A DNA stretch of 64,000 nt from Pseudomonas abietaniphila (GTDB lineage: Bacteria; Pseudomonadota; Gammaproteobacteria; Pseudomonadales; Pseudomonadaceae): contig NZ_CP155619.1 of the NCBI RefSeq assembly GCF_039697315.1, positions 2,294,001-2,358,000 on the forward strand, written 5' to 3'. Positions 53,199 to 63,274 of this stretch are shown one piece after another. The position numbers and the translations under genes are program-made. Within the stretch, counting starts at the first letter, position 1. Each line of letters starts with the position of its first letter. The notes under the pieces were generated by a model, which was not told the DNA's origin, did no database searches, and was given only the letters and a program-made list of their open reading frames with translations.

Positions 53199-54008
53199 GC
53201 CTGATATAGCCCCTCACCCTGTAGGAGCGCGCTTGCCCGCGATCTGCCGGGAACCGGCAGCAAATCCTGTGAATGCGGTATGCCTGATACAACGCAGGGT
53301 CTGGACTTTGATCGTTCCAACGCTCCGCTTGGGAATGCCTGGCAGGATGCTCTGCCTCCACAATGACGCGGAGCGTCAATCGCTGCGTTACCACGCGGAG
53401 CGTGGGAACGATCAAACGACAGATACCGAACCCTGTAGGAGCGTGGCTCGTCCCGCGATCTGCCGGGAACCGGCAGCAAATCCTGTGAATGCGATATGCC
53501 TGATACAACGCAGGGTCTGGACTTTGATCGTTCCAACGCTCCGCCTGGGAATGCCTGGCAGGATGCTCTGCGTCCACAATGACGCGGAGCGTCAATGCTG
53601 CGTTACCACGCGGAGCGTGGGAACGATCAAAAGCCTGATATAGCCCCTCACCCTGTAGGAGCGCGCTTGCCCGCGATCTGCCGGGAACCGGCAACAAATC
53701 CTGTGAATGCGGTATGCCTGATACAACGCAGGGTCTGAACTTTGATCGTTCCAACGCTCCGCGTGGGAATGCCTGGCAGGACGCTCTGCGTCCCCAATGA
53801 CGCGGAGCGTCAATCGCTGCGTTACCACGCGGAGCGTGGGAACGATCAACATTCAGGCTTCTGCCCGGAGGGCGTAGGAGTCCAGCTTGCTGACGATCTG
53901 CCGGGAACCGGCAGTCAATCCAGAGAACGCGGTCTGTCTGACACTACGAAGGTGCATGGTTTTGCTACCGCTGCGCAGCAGATCGCTGGCAAGCCAAGCT
54001 CCCACGGC
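53197..54008. repeat. compound REP/palindrome array between convergent genes
   Basis: Three tandem composite units (REP anchors gtaggagcg at 53221, 53435, 53655) plus a partial fourth (53874-54008). Each full unit of about 214-220 bases has a REP (ctgccgggaaccggcag), a spacer (ctgtgaatgcggtatgcctg), and the gatcgttcca-acgctccgcg ... cgcggagcgtgggaacgatc palindrome. Units 1 and 3 share the lead-in aagcctgatatagcccctca (53197 and 53631), showing a 434-base duplication. No gene is present in this 842-base gap. Confidence 0.9.
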
Positions 54009-54040
54009 CTGAGGCCAGAATCAAAAACCGGCAGAACGAA

Positions 54041-55987
54041 TCACTTCCACGGCGCCGGCTCGCCGATCAACTGCCCCTGCACTCCTTCAATCCCCATCTC
54101 CGCAATCACCTGGCGTTCGCCCTCGGTTTCCACACGTTCGGCGATCAGCGGCAGGTCGATGCTGTGCGCCGCGCGCTGCACCGCTTCGATGAACAGACGC
54201 TTGTGGCTCTCTTCGTCGATGGCGCGGATGTAGCTGCCGTCGATCTTCAAATAAGCCAGGCCCAGATGCGCCAGGTTGCCGATCATGCTGAAACGCCCGC
54301 CGAACCGTTGCAGCGCCAGCGTAAAGCCAGCTTCTTGCAAACGACGAGTCAACTTTTCCAGCACCGCCTGCTCAGGCAACTGTTCCTCACCGATTTCGAA
54401 GGTCAAACGACCCGCCAGTTTCGGATGCTGACGCAGGGCATCGAACACCTGACTCAACGCTCCCGCATCGTTCAGCGTTGCCGCGGAAAGGTTGAACGCC
54501 AGCGATTCGTCATGGGTATGAAGGTGCGCCAGCACCAGTTTGAGCATCAGCAAATCCAGCCGGCTCGACCAGCCGAAGCGCTCGACCCAGCGCAGGAAGC
54601 GCCCCGCCGCAATGGCCTCGCCCTGCTCGTTGACCAGTCGCGACAGCACCTTGTAGTGCAGCACCCGGCCGGTATTGCCTGTTTCGACCACCGGCTGGAA
54701 GAACAGCTCGAAGCCGCCGGTGGTCAGCGCTTGATCCAGCACCCGACGCCAGGTGTGTTCATCGTCACCGGTGCTCTTGACCGCGCCATCCTCGACGCAA
54801 CTCCAGGTTTGTTCGCCCTGTGTTTCGGCCTGGGAAAGCGCCTGATCCGCGAGGCCCAGCAAGCTCAGCGGGGCGTCACCCGGGGCATAAGGCGCCAAGC
54901 CCATGTGAGCCACTGGAGAAACATCGCAAGCGCCCGTTTCGCCCAATGCACGCAGCGCCTGTTCCAGATCGCGCGCCAGCTCGAGCGCTTCATCCCGATC
55001 CATTCCCGGCGCCAGCACCGCGAACTCACCGCCCCGTGAGCGACTGATGAGATTTCGGGTTTCAGGGTATTTATCGCAGTGCTTGAGCAGCAGTTGCGCG
55101 ACCGCGATCAACAACGCATCGGTGCGCTTGCCGCCCAGACGCAGGTTCAGCCCCGCCAGGTCCTGCACACGCAACAGCAAGAGGTAACCGGATCGCTCCT
55201 CTTCCTGATGACTCACGTGCGCCTTGAGCTGCATGTCGAAATAACGGCGGTTGGACAAACCGGTCAGGCTGTCGTGGTACGACTCACGACGCAGCTTCTC
55301 GCTGCGCTCCGTGCTTTCCTGAAACAACGCCTTCAGCTTCTCGACCATCTGGTTCATCGCCTGAACGACCCGACGCAGCTCCGGCGTGCGTGGCAGATCG
55401 GTGATGGTAGTGAACTCCCGGCGACCGATGGCATGAGACTGCGCCACCATGTCATCCAGCGGACGCAACCGACGCTTGAGCAGCAAAGCGCCCAGCACCG
55501 CACTCACTACGCCACACGCCAGCAACCAGCCCAGACTGCCCAGCGCGCTCTGCCACAACTTCGCCAGCGCGAACATCGGATGGCTCACCACCTCGACCCG
55601 CGCGGTCTGCTGCCAGCCCTTGCTGACAATCGCCTCACCGCCCGCCGGCTCCAGGCCGATCGCGTTGATGAACCACTGCGGCACGCCCTGATTGTCCGGC
55701 GTCGCACTGCGCTCCACGATCACCGCATCCGTGGCCAGATCCACCACACGAATGCTGGCGTAATAACCGCTGTCGAAAATCGACGTGACCATCAGCTCGA
55801 CCATTGCCGGGTCGTCGATATTGGCGGTCAGCGACAACGCCAGCGACGTCGCTGCATCCTGGGCATGAGAGCGCAACTGGTTCACGTACTGCGCACGCGA
55901 GCTTTCCAGACTGACAACAAAGCTGCCCGCAAACGCGACCACCAGAAACAGACAGATAGCGATCAACAGCTGTTTGAACAGAGACAT
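54041..55987 (-). CDS. lapD: inner-membrane c-di-GMP receptor LapD
   Basis: 648 residues. TM1 (5-25), periplasmic LapG-binding domain (26-150) with Trp125 in SKGWQQ, TM2 (about 152-172), HAMP and signalling helix, degenerate GGDEF (SRGGEF) and degenerate EAL (KVLSR in place of EAL). Both domains therefore look enzymatically dead but able to bind c-di-GMP, as in P. fluorescens LapD. At high c-di-GMP it binds LapG and protects LapA. The start MSLFKQLLIAI at 55987 lies 9 bases after the lapG stop. Confidence 0.97.
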   Translation of the reverse strand: MSLFKQLLIAICLFLVVAFAGSFVVSLESSRAQYVNQLRSHAQDAATSLALSLTANIDDPAMVELMVTSIFDSGYYASIRVVDLATDAVIVERSATPDNQGVPQWFINAIGLEPAGGEAIVSKGWQQTARVEVVSHPMFALAKLWQSALGSLGWLLACGVVSAVLGALLLKRRLRPLDDMVAQSHAIGRREFTTITDLPRTPELRRVVQAMNQMVEKLKALFQESTERSEKLRRESYHDSLTGLSNRRYFDMQLKAHVSHQEEERSGYLLLLRVQDLAGLNLRLGGKRTDALLIAVAQLLLKHCDKYPETRNLISRSRGGEFAVLAPGMDRDEALELARDLEQALRALGETGACDVSPVAHMGLAPYAPGDAPLSLLGLADQALSQAETQGEQTWSCVEDGAVKSTGDDEHTWRRVLDQALTTGGFELFFQPVVETGNTGRVLHYKVLSRLVNEQGEAIAAGRFLRWVERFGWSSRLDLLMLKLVLAHLHTHDESLAFNLSAATLNDAGALSQVFDALRQHPKLAGRLTFEIGEEQLPEQAVLEKLTRRLQEAGFTLALQRFGGRFSMIGNLAHLGLAYLKIDGSYIRAIDEESHKRLFIEAVQRAAHSIDLPLIAERVETEGERQVIAEMGIEGVQGQLIGEPAPWK

Positions 55988-55995
55988 CAGTACTC

Positions 55996-56712
55996 CTAAT
56001 TCGCAGGCTCGGCCGGGAAGCCTTCGGCGTTCATTTTCTTCAGCACGTCCAGCCACCGGGACAGACGCTTGGTATCGCCCACTTTTTTATTGCCTTGCGC
56101 GCCCGGCAGCCACAGACCTTCAGCGTTGAAGGCATAGACCGGCAACAGATCCTGTCGCTCGCTGGCGGGTTTGATTTCATTGATAAGGCTGTCGAGGACC
56201 AACGGCATCGCGTTCGGGCTCGAATAATAGGTCAGCACCATGTGCGCCCGGTTCAGGCGCAGCGCCTTGACGTACGTGATCAGCAGCTTGTCGCTGGGAA
56301 CGCCCAGACGGCGCAGGCTGAAATATTTGGCGATGGCGTAGTCTTCACAGTCGCCTGCGCCCTTGATCAGCGATTCGATCGGCGTCGCCCAATAATCGAC
56401 CTCGTGCCACAGGTCGATGTCTTCTTCATAGCGCATCTGCTTGTTGAAGAACTGGTTAACCACCGTCAGCTTGTCCAGCTCGCTGATCTGCTTCTCGGTC
56501 GAAAGCAGATTCTGCCACGCATCAATCCGCTGCTTCCCCGCCCCCAACGGCCCATACAGCGCCTCGGCCCGACGACTGATCAGGGAAAAGTCCCAATCGG
56601 CATTCAGATAGCTCGCACACGCCGTGCACGTCAGTGCAAGCGCCAGAAGCAACCAAAACCCAGGGCGCTTATGAGCTGAACGTACTGCCAATTCGTCTAG
56701 TCCATCAGGCAA
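55996..56712 (-). CDS. lapG: periplasmic LapA-cleaving cysteine protease LapG
   Basis: 238 residues of the bacterial transglutaminase-like (BTLCP) family. A signal segment (about residues 18-34) leads to the catalytic Cys122 in GAGDCEDYAIAKY, His157 in NRAHMVLTYY and Asp174 in LVLDSLINE. The Ca2+-binding acids D121/E123/D124 in GDCED are present, so activity should need calcium. It cuts LapA after the first Ala of TAAG. The frame opens with TTG at 56712; an alternative TTG seven codons on (LAVRSAHKRP) is as plausible, and a longer N terminus without ATG cannot be excluded. It is the first gene of the lapG-lapD operon. Confidence 0.96.
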   Translation of the reverse strand: MPDGLDELAVRSAHKRPGFWLLLALALTCTACASYLNADWDFSLISRRAEALYGPLGAGKQRIDAWQNLLSTEKQISELDKLTVVNQFFNKQMRYEEDIDLWHEVDYWATPIESLIKGAGDCEDYAIAKYFSLRRLGVPSDKLLITYVKALRLNRAHMVLTYYSSPNAMPLVLDSLINEIKPASERQDLLPVYAFNAEGLWLPGAQGNKKVGDTKRLSRWLDVLKKMNAEGFPAEPAN

Positions 56713-56924
56713 ACGGATAACCGGAAAGCGATGGTGACGGGTTGGGCGGGGAAAGACAATGGCGTGATGAGATCATAAGACCGTCGACCGGCCGTGAGGG
56801 CTGACGCGTACAGCATTCACCGTTAAAGTACGGCCCCGGTTCCGCTTGAATCCGGCGCGCCGACGTTTAACGGCACAGATTTTTTTCCGACAGCGCTCTT
56901 CTTTAATTTCAGAGATAACCCGAC

Positions 56925-57470
56925 ATGCAGGCAACTCCCCTCGCCATCCCGGACGTGATTGTGTTTGAACCCCGAGTCTTCGGCGACGACCGTGGATTTT
57001 TCTTCGAGAGCTTCAATCACAAGGTCTTTGAAGAAGTGGTCGGGCGGCCCGTACGGTTTCTTCAAGACAACCACTCCCGCTCTGCGAAAGGCGTGCTGCG
57101 CGGATTGCATTACCAGATCAAGCAACCGCAAGGAAAACTGGTGCGCGTCACTAGCGGAGAGGTGTTCGACGTCGCCGTCGATCTGCGTAAAAGCTCAGCG
57201 ACTTTCGGCCAATGGGTAGGTCTGGTTCTCAGTGCAGAGAACAAAAAACAGCTGTGGATTCCTGAAGGCTTCGCTCACGGATTCGTGGTGCTGTCGGAAC
57301 ATGCGGAATTTCTGTACAAGACCACCGACTACTGGGCACCAGAGCACGAACGGAGCCTGGCATGGAACGACGTCTCCGTCGGCATCGACTGGCCAGTGGA
57401 CCAGCAGCCTGTGCTATCGGCAAAGGACCAAAAAGCCGTCCGCTTCGAAGTCGCCGAAACATTCGACTGA
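56925..57470 (+). CDS. rfbC: dTDP-4-dehydrorhamnose 3,5-epimerase
   Basis: 181 residues, cupin fold. Motifs are RGFFFESFN, FLQDNHSRSAKGVLRGLHYQ (catalytic His), GKLVRVTSGEVFDVAVDLR and WIPEGFAHGFVVLS with the active-site region, then the Tyr in LYKTTDYWAPEHE. It catalyses the third step to dTDP-L-rhamnose. It is on the opposite strand to, and convergent with, rfbA. Confidence 0.96.
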   Translation: MQATPLAIPDVIVFEPRVFGDDRGFFFESFNHKVFEEVVGRPVRFLQDNHSRSAKGVLRGLHYQIKQPQGKLVRVTSGEVFDVAVDLRKSSATFGQWVGLVLSAENKKQLWIPEGFAHGFVVLSEHAEFLYKTTDYWAPEHERSLAWNDVSVGIDWPVDQQPVLSAKDQKAVRFEVAETFD

Positions 57471-57478
57471 AACGCAAA

Positions 57479-57515
57479 GGGGATCGGCAATTCGACGCCG
57501 ATCCCCCTCTTGCTG
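57479..57515. terminator. bidirectional terminator between rfbC and rfbA
   Basis: GGGGATCGGC (57479-57488) pairs with GCCGATCCCC (57497-57506); short T-rich tails flank both sides. It lies in the 64-base gap between convergent genes. Confidence 0.75.
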
Positions 57516-57534
57516 CGGCAATGACGCTTGGGCG

Positions 57535-58428
57535 TTACCCGTGCTGTGCAGGCTTCAGCAGCCCCAGCAAATACTGACCGTAGCCGGTCTTCTTGAGCTT
57601 TTCAGCTTGGGAAGCCACTTGATCCGCGGTGATCCAGCCATTGGTGTAGGCGATTTCCTCCAGACACGCGACTTTCCAGCCTTGGCGCTGCTCGATGGTG
57701 TGCACGAAGTGGCTCGCCTCAAGCAAGGACTCGTGGGTGCCCGTGTCGAGCCAGGCAAATCCACGGCCCAGCATTTCCACATTCAGTGTTTGCTGCTGGA
57801 GGTAAGCACGGTTGACGTCTGTGATTTCAAGCTCGCCCCGCTCGGACGGCTTGATGCTCTTCGCGATTTCGACGACCTGGTTGTCGTAGAAGTACAGACC
57901 CGTGACCGCGTAGCTGGACTTGGGCTGTGCCGGTTTTTCTTCAATGCTCAGCGCGCGCCCGCTTTCATCGAACTCCACCACGCCGAAACGCTCGGGATCG
58001 GAGACGTGATAGCCGAACACCGTCGCGCCGGACGCTTGCTGGCTGGCGGAGCGCAATTTGTCCGAGAAGTGCTGGCCGTAAAAAATGTTATCCCCGAGGA
58101 TCAGACAGCAGGGGTCATTGCCGATGAACGATTCGCCGATGATGAATGCCTGAGCCAGACCGTCCGGGCTGGGTTGCTCAGCGTACGTCAGCTCGATGCC
58201 GTACTGACTGCCGTCGCCCAGGAGTTTGCGGAAAGACGGCAGATCCTCTGGCGTCGAAATAATCAGAATCTCGCGCATCCCCGCCAGCATGAGCACCGAC
58301 AAAGGATAAAAAATCATCGGTTTGTCATAGATGGGCAGCATTTGTTTGGAGACACCCAGAGTGATCGGGTGCAGACGCGTTCCCGAGCCGCCCGCCAGAA
58401 TGATTCCCTTACGGTTAGTCGTATTCAT
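57535..58428 (-). CDS. rfbA: glucose-1-phosphate thymidylyltransferase
   Basis: 297 residues. The nucleotidyltransferase signature [16 protein letters not shown] is followed by [16 protein letters not shown], the catalytic region [18 protein letters not shown]-like [11 protein letters not shown] and [13 protein letters not shown]. It makes dTDP-glucose from glucose-1-phosphate and dTTP. Its ATG overlaps the rfbD stop (ATGA, 58428-58425). Confidence 0.97.
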   Translation of the reverse strand: MNTTNRKGIILAGGSGTRLHPITLGVSKQMLPIYDKPMIFYPLSVLMLAGMREILIISTPEDLPSFRKLLGDGSQYGIELTYAEQPSPDGLAQAFIIGESFIGNDPCCLILGDNIFYGQHFSDKLRSASQQASGATVFGYHVSDPERFGVVEFDESGRALSIEEKPAQPKSSYAVTGLYFYDNQVVEIAKSIKPSERGELEITDVNRAYLQQQTLNVEMLGRGFAWLDTGTHESLLEASHFVHTIEQRQGWKVACLEEIAYTNGWITADQVASQAEKLKKTGYGQYLLGLLKPAQHG

Positions 58429-59330
58429 TTGTTCAAAGCTTCCATGAGCATTCGGGTTACACCACGTTGCCAATCCGGCAAGTGCAGAGAAAAGGAATCG
58501 CGAAGCTTTTCCGTGTTGAGCCGTGAGTTCAGCGGACGGCTTGCCGGTGTCGGGTATTCGGTGGTTGCGATCGGGTTGACGGCTTCCACCGCGAGCAACT
58601 CGCCATGGGCGCGGGCAAAGTCGATGACAAATTTCGCGTACGCGTGCCACGAGGTTTCCCCCATTGGCGCCAGATGATAAATGCCACCGAGCCCGGGTTT
58701 GACCACGGCCTGTTGAAGGGCTGCCACCGCTACATCGGCCAGAAGTTCAGCGCCAGTCGGTGCGCCGATCTGATCGGCAATGACGTTCAGTGATGGCCGA
58801 TCTTTTGCCAATCGCAGCATGGTCTTGGCGAAATTGTTTCCGCGCGCCGCATAGACCCAGCTGGTGCGGAAGATCAGGTGCTTGCAGCCTGAGGCTTCAA
58901 TCATCCGCTCGCCTTCCAGCTTCGTGGTGCCGTAGTAGTTGACCGGGGCGACGGTGTCGGTTTCTTTCCAAGGCGTCGTGCCACTGCCGTCGAACACGTA
59001 ATCGGTGGAGTAATGCACCAGCCATGCGCCCAGACGCACGGCCTCCTCAGCCATCACCTGACACGCCAACGCGTTGACCGTTCGAGCGAGGTCGCGCTCA
59101 CTCTCGGCCTTGTCGACGGCCGTGTAAGCGGCTGCGTTGACGATGACATCCGGACCGACGCTGCGGATCGTTTCGCGCAGTCCGGCGAGATCGGACAGGT
59201 CACCGGCAAGGCTTCCATAAGCGGTTGCCACGGGATGGCGATCAAGCGCTACGACTTCTCCCAGCACGCTCAAAGCACGTTGCAGCTCCCAACCCACCTG
59301 ACCGTTTTTTCCGAGCAGGAGAATCTTCAT
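58425..59330 (-). CDS. rfbD: dTDP-4-dehydrorhamnose reductase
   Basis: 301 residues, short-chain dehydrogenase family. NAD(P)-binding [41 protein letters not shown] and the catalytic [10 protein letters not shown] (Tyr-x3-Lys). It performs the last reduction to dTDP-L-rhamnose. ATGA overlaps tie it to rfbB upstream and rfbA downstream. Confidence 0.97.
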   Translation of the reverse strand: MKILLLGKNGQVGWELQRALSVLGEVVALDRHPVATAYGSLAGDLSDLAGLRETIRSVGPDVIVNAAAYTAVDKAESERDLARTVNALACQVMAEEAVRLGAWLVHYSTDYVFDGSGTTPWKETDTVAPVNYYGTTKLEGERMIEASGCKHLIFRTSWVYAARGNNFAKTMLRLAKDRPSLNVIADQIGAPTGAELLADVAVAALQQAVVKPGLGGIYHLAPMGETSWHAYAKFVIDFARAHGELLAVEAVNPIATTEYPTPASRPLNSRLNTEKLRDSFSLHLPDWQRGVTRMLMEALNK

Positions 59331-60403
59331 GCGTTGTCAGTGCGCGCGGCGTAGTTCTTGTCGATCCACTGCTGATAGCTGCCGCTTTTGACATGCGCGA
59401 CCCACTCGGGATTGTCGAGGTACCACTGCACGGTTTTCCGGATGGCCGACTCGAACGTTTCTTCCGGCGCCCAGCCCAGCTCGCGCTGGATCTTGCTGGC
59501 ATCAATCGCATAGCGCAGATCGTGACCAGGGCGATCCGTCACGTAAGTGAGCAAATCAGCATGAGGACGATAGGGAGAATCAGGACGCAGTTCATCCAGC
59601 AACGCGCAGACCGTGCGGACCACTTCGATGTTCTGCTTCTCATTGTGGCCGCCGATGTTATAGGTCTCCCCCACCTCACCCTCGGTCACGACTCTGTACA
59701 GCGCCCGCGCATGGTCTTCTACATACAGCCAGTCGCGCACCTGATCGCCTTTTCCGTAAATCGGCAGAGGTTTGCCTTCCAGCGCATTGAGAATGACCAG
59801 CGGAATCAGCTTCTCTGGAAAGTGGAAAGGACCGTAGTTGTTCGAGCAGTTGGTCACGACGGTCGGGAGGCCATAGGTACGGGCCCAGGCCCGAACAAGA
59901 TGGTCCGAACTCGCCTTGCTCGCCGAGTACGGTGAGCTTGGCTGGTAAGGCGTCGTTTCCGTGAACAGGTCTTCCGGCCCTTCCAGATCGCCATACACTT
60001 CGTCAGTGGAGATGTGATGGAAACGGAACGCCGCTTTGCGCTCTTCGTCCAGGGACACCCAGTAACTGCGGGTGGCCTCCAACAGCACATAAGTCCCGAT
60101 AATATTCGTCTGAATGAAGTCGGAAGGACCGCTGATGGAGCGATCGACGTGAGACTCGGCCGCCAGGTGCATCACCGCATCAGGCTGATGCTCGCGAAAC
60201 ACCCGGTCGAGCGCTTCGCGGTTACAGATGTCCACATGCTCGAAGGCATATCGCTCGTCCTGATCAATCGTTTCTAACGACTCGAGGTTTCCCGCGTACG
60301 TCAGCTTGTCGACATTGACGACAGCATTCGGGGTACTGGAAATGATGTGACGCACGACTGCCGAGCCGATAAAGCCAGCGCCGCCGGTTACTAAAATCTT
60401 CAC
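59327..60403 (-). CDS. rfbB: dTDP-glucose 4,6-dehydratase
   Basis: 358 residues. NAD-binding [27 protein letters not shown], the catalytic [11 protein letters not shown] (Thr-Asp-Glu) and [15 protein letters not shown] (Tyr-x3-Lys). It converts dTDP-glucose to dTDP-4-keto-6-deoxyglucose. First gene of the rfbB-D-A operon. Confidence 0.97.
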   Translation of the reverse strand: MKILVTGGAGFIGSAVVRHIISSTPNAVVNVDKLTYAGNLESLETIDQDERYAFEHVDICNREALDRVFREHQPDAVMHLAAESHVDRSISGPSDFIQTNIIGTYVLLEATRSYWVSLDEERKAAFRFHHISTDEVYGDLEGPEDLFTETTPYQPSSPYSASKASSDHLVRAWARTYGLPTVVTNCSNNYGPFHFPEKLIPLVILNALEGKPLPIYGKGDQVRDWLYVEDHARALYRVVTEGEVGETYNIGGHNEKQNIEVVRTVCALLDELRPDSPYRPHADLLTYVTDRPGHDLRYAIDASKIQRELGWAPEETFESAIRKTVQWYLDNPEWVAHVKSGSYQQWIDKNYAARTDNA

Positions 60404-60707
60404 GCGAATTATCTACCTTGATCTGCCAGCAGCGCTCTTTATAGAGGCCGCTTTCATTTGCGTCAGGCCGGACATGCAGCTTCCAACATTGAATGAGGCG
60501 GCGCCAGACAACATGGCCAGAGGCCGCCAACCCGGGAAGAGCATACAAGCTCTGCAAAACCGATCAAAGATGAATCTCAGCGAAGCGACGTAATGGCCGC
60601 CACATTATTTGATCGACGGGTAACAACTGAATAAATGCTCACGAATCCGACTCATGATAGGCTCGCGCCCTTATTTGACGATGCACCCGGTTAGATTGAG
60701 AACACGT
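60404..60707. other. divergent region rfbB / glycosyltransferase
   Basis: 304 bases holding the start signals of two divergent genes. A short AT-rich part (60598-60640) is the likeliest promoter zone. No repeat or small gene was recognised. Confidence 0.4.
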
Positions 60708-61868
60708 ATGGATATTGGCTTGAGCTGCACAGTCTGGGCGGGATGCGAACGCGCCGGGCATCTGGACGGGATTGGGGTTTACACCCGCTCTCTCTGGCAA
60801 GCGATGGAAAACCTCAAGCAAAGCGAAGCGAAGGACATCACCGTCAAGCCCTATGCGTTTGGTAGAAATTTGCCTCAGTTGGCGTGCGGAACTCCAAAAA
60901 CGTTGTCGGAGCAGTTTCGCGTTCAAGTGCTGTTAAGCGGTGTGCTTAATCGTCCGCTGCCCAACTCAGCCGACATTCGGCGCGATGTCCGTATCTTTCA
61001 TGCCACTGACCACCAGATACCGAACATTGCCGGTGTTCCGGTTGTAGCGACAGTGATGGACGCCATTCCCTTGATTCATCCGGAGTGGATCAGGCAAAAC
61101 CTCAAAAGCCTGAAAAGCTGGCTCTTCGCCAAGAGTGTTCAAAAGGCTGATCACCTGATAACGATCTCCGAATACAGCAAGCTGGACCTGATGGAGTATC
61201 TGGGCGTCGCGCCTCAAAACATCAGCGTGACCCCACTGGGCGTTGACCCTGTCTACTTCGAACGGGTCCCGCTCGATACGCGCGACGCGGTGTTGAGGAA
61301 ATACAACCTGGATCCGGGATTCTTTCTGTTTGTCGGAACTCTGCAACCGCGCAAGAACCTTCCGACGGTGTTGAAGGCATTCAACGCGCTGCCGGATGCC
61401 GTTCGCAAGGCGCATCCTCTAATTATCGTGGGCCGCGATGGATGGGCGAACGAAGACCTGCTGCCTGAGCTCAGACGACTGGAAGACAGAGGTGAGGGTC
61501 GCTGGCTCAAGTATCTGCACCAGTCCGAAGTGTTCGCACTGCTGCAAAGTGCCGGCGCGCTGGTGTTCGCTTCACTGTATGAGGGCTTCGGCCTGCCGGT
61601 GGTCGAAGCATTCGCCGCGCAGTGTCCAGTGATTGCATCTAACACGACCTCGGTGCCAGAGGTCGCGGGCGACGCTGCGTGGAGTGTTGACCCCAGGAAT
61701 GTCGACAACATCAGAGCGGCAATGCTGAGCGTGCTGGAGGATGCCGCATTAAGGTCTGAACGAATCCAGCTGGGCTTGCAACGGGCGCGAGAGTACACAT
61801 GGCAAGCGTGCGCACGTCAGACACTGGCGGTTTACCGGGACGTGCTCACCCGTTACGAAGGCAGGTGA
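60708..61868 (+). CDS. GT4-family glycosyltransferase
   Basis: 386 residues, GT-B fold of the family 4 retaining transferases. Seen: HLDGIGVYTRSLWQAM near the N terminus, ITISEYSKLDLMEYLG, VTPLGVDPVYFERV, FVGTLQPRKNLPTVLKAF (donor-site Arg/Lys), and the E-x7-E motif in YEGFGLPVVEAFAAQCPVI. Sugar donor and acceptor are not readable; neighbouring rfb genes make dTDP-rhamnose or mannose-type donors reasonable guesses. The start at 60708 gives MDIGLSCTVWAG; two in-frame Met codons lie upstream. Confidence 0.88.
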   Translation: MDIGLSCTVWAGCERAGHLDGIGVYTRSLWQAMENLKQSEAKDITVKPYAFGRNLPQLACGTPKTLSEQFRVQVLLSGVLNRPLPNSADIRRDVRIFHATDHQIPNIAGVPVVATVMDAIPLIHPEWIRQNLKSLKSWLFAKSVQKADHLITISEYSKLDLMEYLGVAPQNISVTPLGVDPVYFERVPLDTRDAVLRKYNLDPGFFLFVGTLQPRKNLPTVLKAFNALPDAVRKAHPLIIVGRDGWANEDLLPELRRLEDRGEGRWLKYLHQSEVFALLQSAGALVFASLYEGFGLPVVEAFAAQCPVIASNTTSVPEVAGDAAWSVDPRNVDNIRAAMLSVLEDAALRSERIQLGLQRAREYTWQACARQTLAVYRDVLTRYEGR

Positions 61869-61882
61869 GCAGTAACATCGAG

Positions 61883-63274
61883 CTATTTGGCGCTTGAAAC
61901 CTTCAGGTCTTTGAGCGCCTCCGAGTCATCCCCGCCCAGCCACACATTCACACTGGAGACGCTCTCAGCAGACAACTTGCCTGCCCAACGATTCAGGATG
62001 AAAAGGTTGGTGATGAAATCGTACTGTGACTTGAGCAGATCGCCGCGGGCCTTGAACTCGTTCTGCACCGCTGTCAGCACATCAACGGCGTTGACCACGC
62101 CATAGGTGAACGCCTTCTGCGCCGCAATGCTGGATTGCTTGGCCGAGGACAGCGCGTTCTGCCCGGCGCGAATCTTGTCGACGGCCGACTGAGCGGTCAG
62201 ATACGCATTGGTGGTTTCTTTCACCACCTGCCTGCGCACACCTTCCAGGTCCTGCTCGGCTGCGTACTGATCCTCGTACAACCCACGCACCCGCGCAGAA
62301 GTCGATCCACCGCTGTAGATCGGCACCTTGAGGCCGATGGTCGCCACATAGCTGTCGCTACGGGGAGTGAGTGTGTTGTCGTAACCCACGTCACTTTGTT
62401 GCGCCCCCAGGTTAAAGGTCAAAGAGGGGTAGTGACCGCCCTTGCCTTCGCGCACTGCCGCATCGGCCGCTGCCAGATTGCTCTCATACGCTTTGAGTCT
62501 GGGATTGCTGTCCATCGCCTGAGCGATCCAGGTCTCCAACGGCAACGTGGGTGCTTCAAGCGCAATGTCGTTACGGATACGACTCAGGCGCTCATTGATG
62601 GGTCGCCCGACGATTTCCGACAACGCCTCTCGAGTCAGACGGACCTGATTGCGCGCTTCCACCTCCTGCGCCACCAGAGAGTCAACGCGCGCCTTCAGGT
62701 CGAGCATGTCGGTGATCTTTGCCATCTGCTTGGCATACATCGCATTGACCCGGTCCAGGCTGCCCTGGGTCGCACGCCGTTCAGCCACGACAAGCTCCAG
62801 AGCGTCGTCGGCAGCCAGTGCAGCAAAATACCGCTTAGCCAGATCAACTGTCGCCTCCGCCTGAGCGTCTTCGGACTGCGAGCCCTTCTGCTGCGTGACA
62901 CTCTTGGCCTTCTGGTAACGCTCCCACGCCTCTTTGTTGTAGATGAACTGCGTGAGGTTCAGCGAATAGCTCTTGTTGTCGTAGATTTCCCGAGACGCAT
63001 CATCCTTGCGCAGGATCCGGTTGAAGTTGCTGCTGGCCGTGACCTGAGGAAGTAAGCCGCCGAAAGCATCACGCTCTTGCTCGGCAGCGGAGCGTGCGCG
63101 CGCATAGGCAGAAAGAATGCGCGGATCCTCGAGTCTGGACTCCTTGTAAAGGGTCATCAGATCAAGGGAGTACGTCGAAGCGCTGACCTGCTGCGGGGCA
63201 ACAGGCTGGGCGGCATGGGCATCAAGAACAAGCAGGCTCAGAACAAGACCGGGGATAAAACGCACTGCTGTCAT
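61883..63274 (-). CDS. TolC-family outer-membrane protein of a second type I system
   Basis: 463 residues. A signal peptide (FIPGLVLSLLVLDAHA) is followed by the TolC fold with YKESRLEDPRILSAYARARSA, FGGLLPQVTASSNFNRIL, and the second half SLTFNLGAQQSDVGYDNTL and YGVVNAVDVLTAVQNEFKAR. It resembles AprF/PrtF-type channels more than LapE. Its ATG overlaps the stop of the HlyD-like gene (ATGA, 63274-63271), so the two are one operon. Confidence 0.92.
   Translation of the reverse strand: MTAVRFIPGLVLSLLVLDAHAAQPVAPQQVSASTYSLDLMTLYKESRLEDPRILSAYARARSAAEQERDAFGGLLPQVTASSNFNRILRKDDASREIYDNKSYSLNLTQFIYNKEAWERYQKAKSVTQQKGSQSEDAQAEATVDLAKRYFAALAADDALELVVAERRATQGSLDRVNAMYAKQMAKITDMLDLKARVDSLVAQEVEARNQVRLTREALSEIVGRPINERLSRIRNDIALEAPTLPLETWIAQAMDSNPRLKAYESNLAAADAAVREGKGGHYPSLTFNLGAQQSDVGYDNTLTPRSDSYVATIGLKVPIYSGGSTSARVRGLYEDQYAAEQDLEGVRRQVVKETTNAYLTAQSAVDKIRAGQNALSSAKQSSIAAQKAFTYGVVNAVDVLTAVQNEFKARGDLLKSQYDFITNLFILNRWAGKLSAESVSSVNVWLGGDDSEALKDLKVSSAK

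Noticed and set aside
53197..54008. Could the repeats be a CRISPR array?
   Set aside because: Units are over 200 bases, themselves palindromic, and the intervening sequence is repeated rather than unique; no cas gene is near.
57232..58677. A 481-codon plus-strand frame starting inside rfbC and running opposite rfbA.
   Set aside because: It begins out of frame in rfbC, crosses the terminator, and opposes a gene with complete signature motifs.
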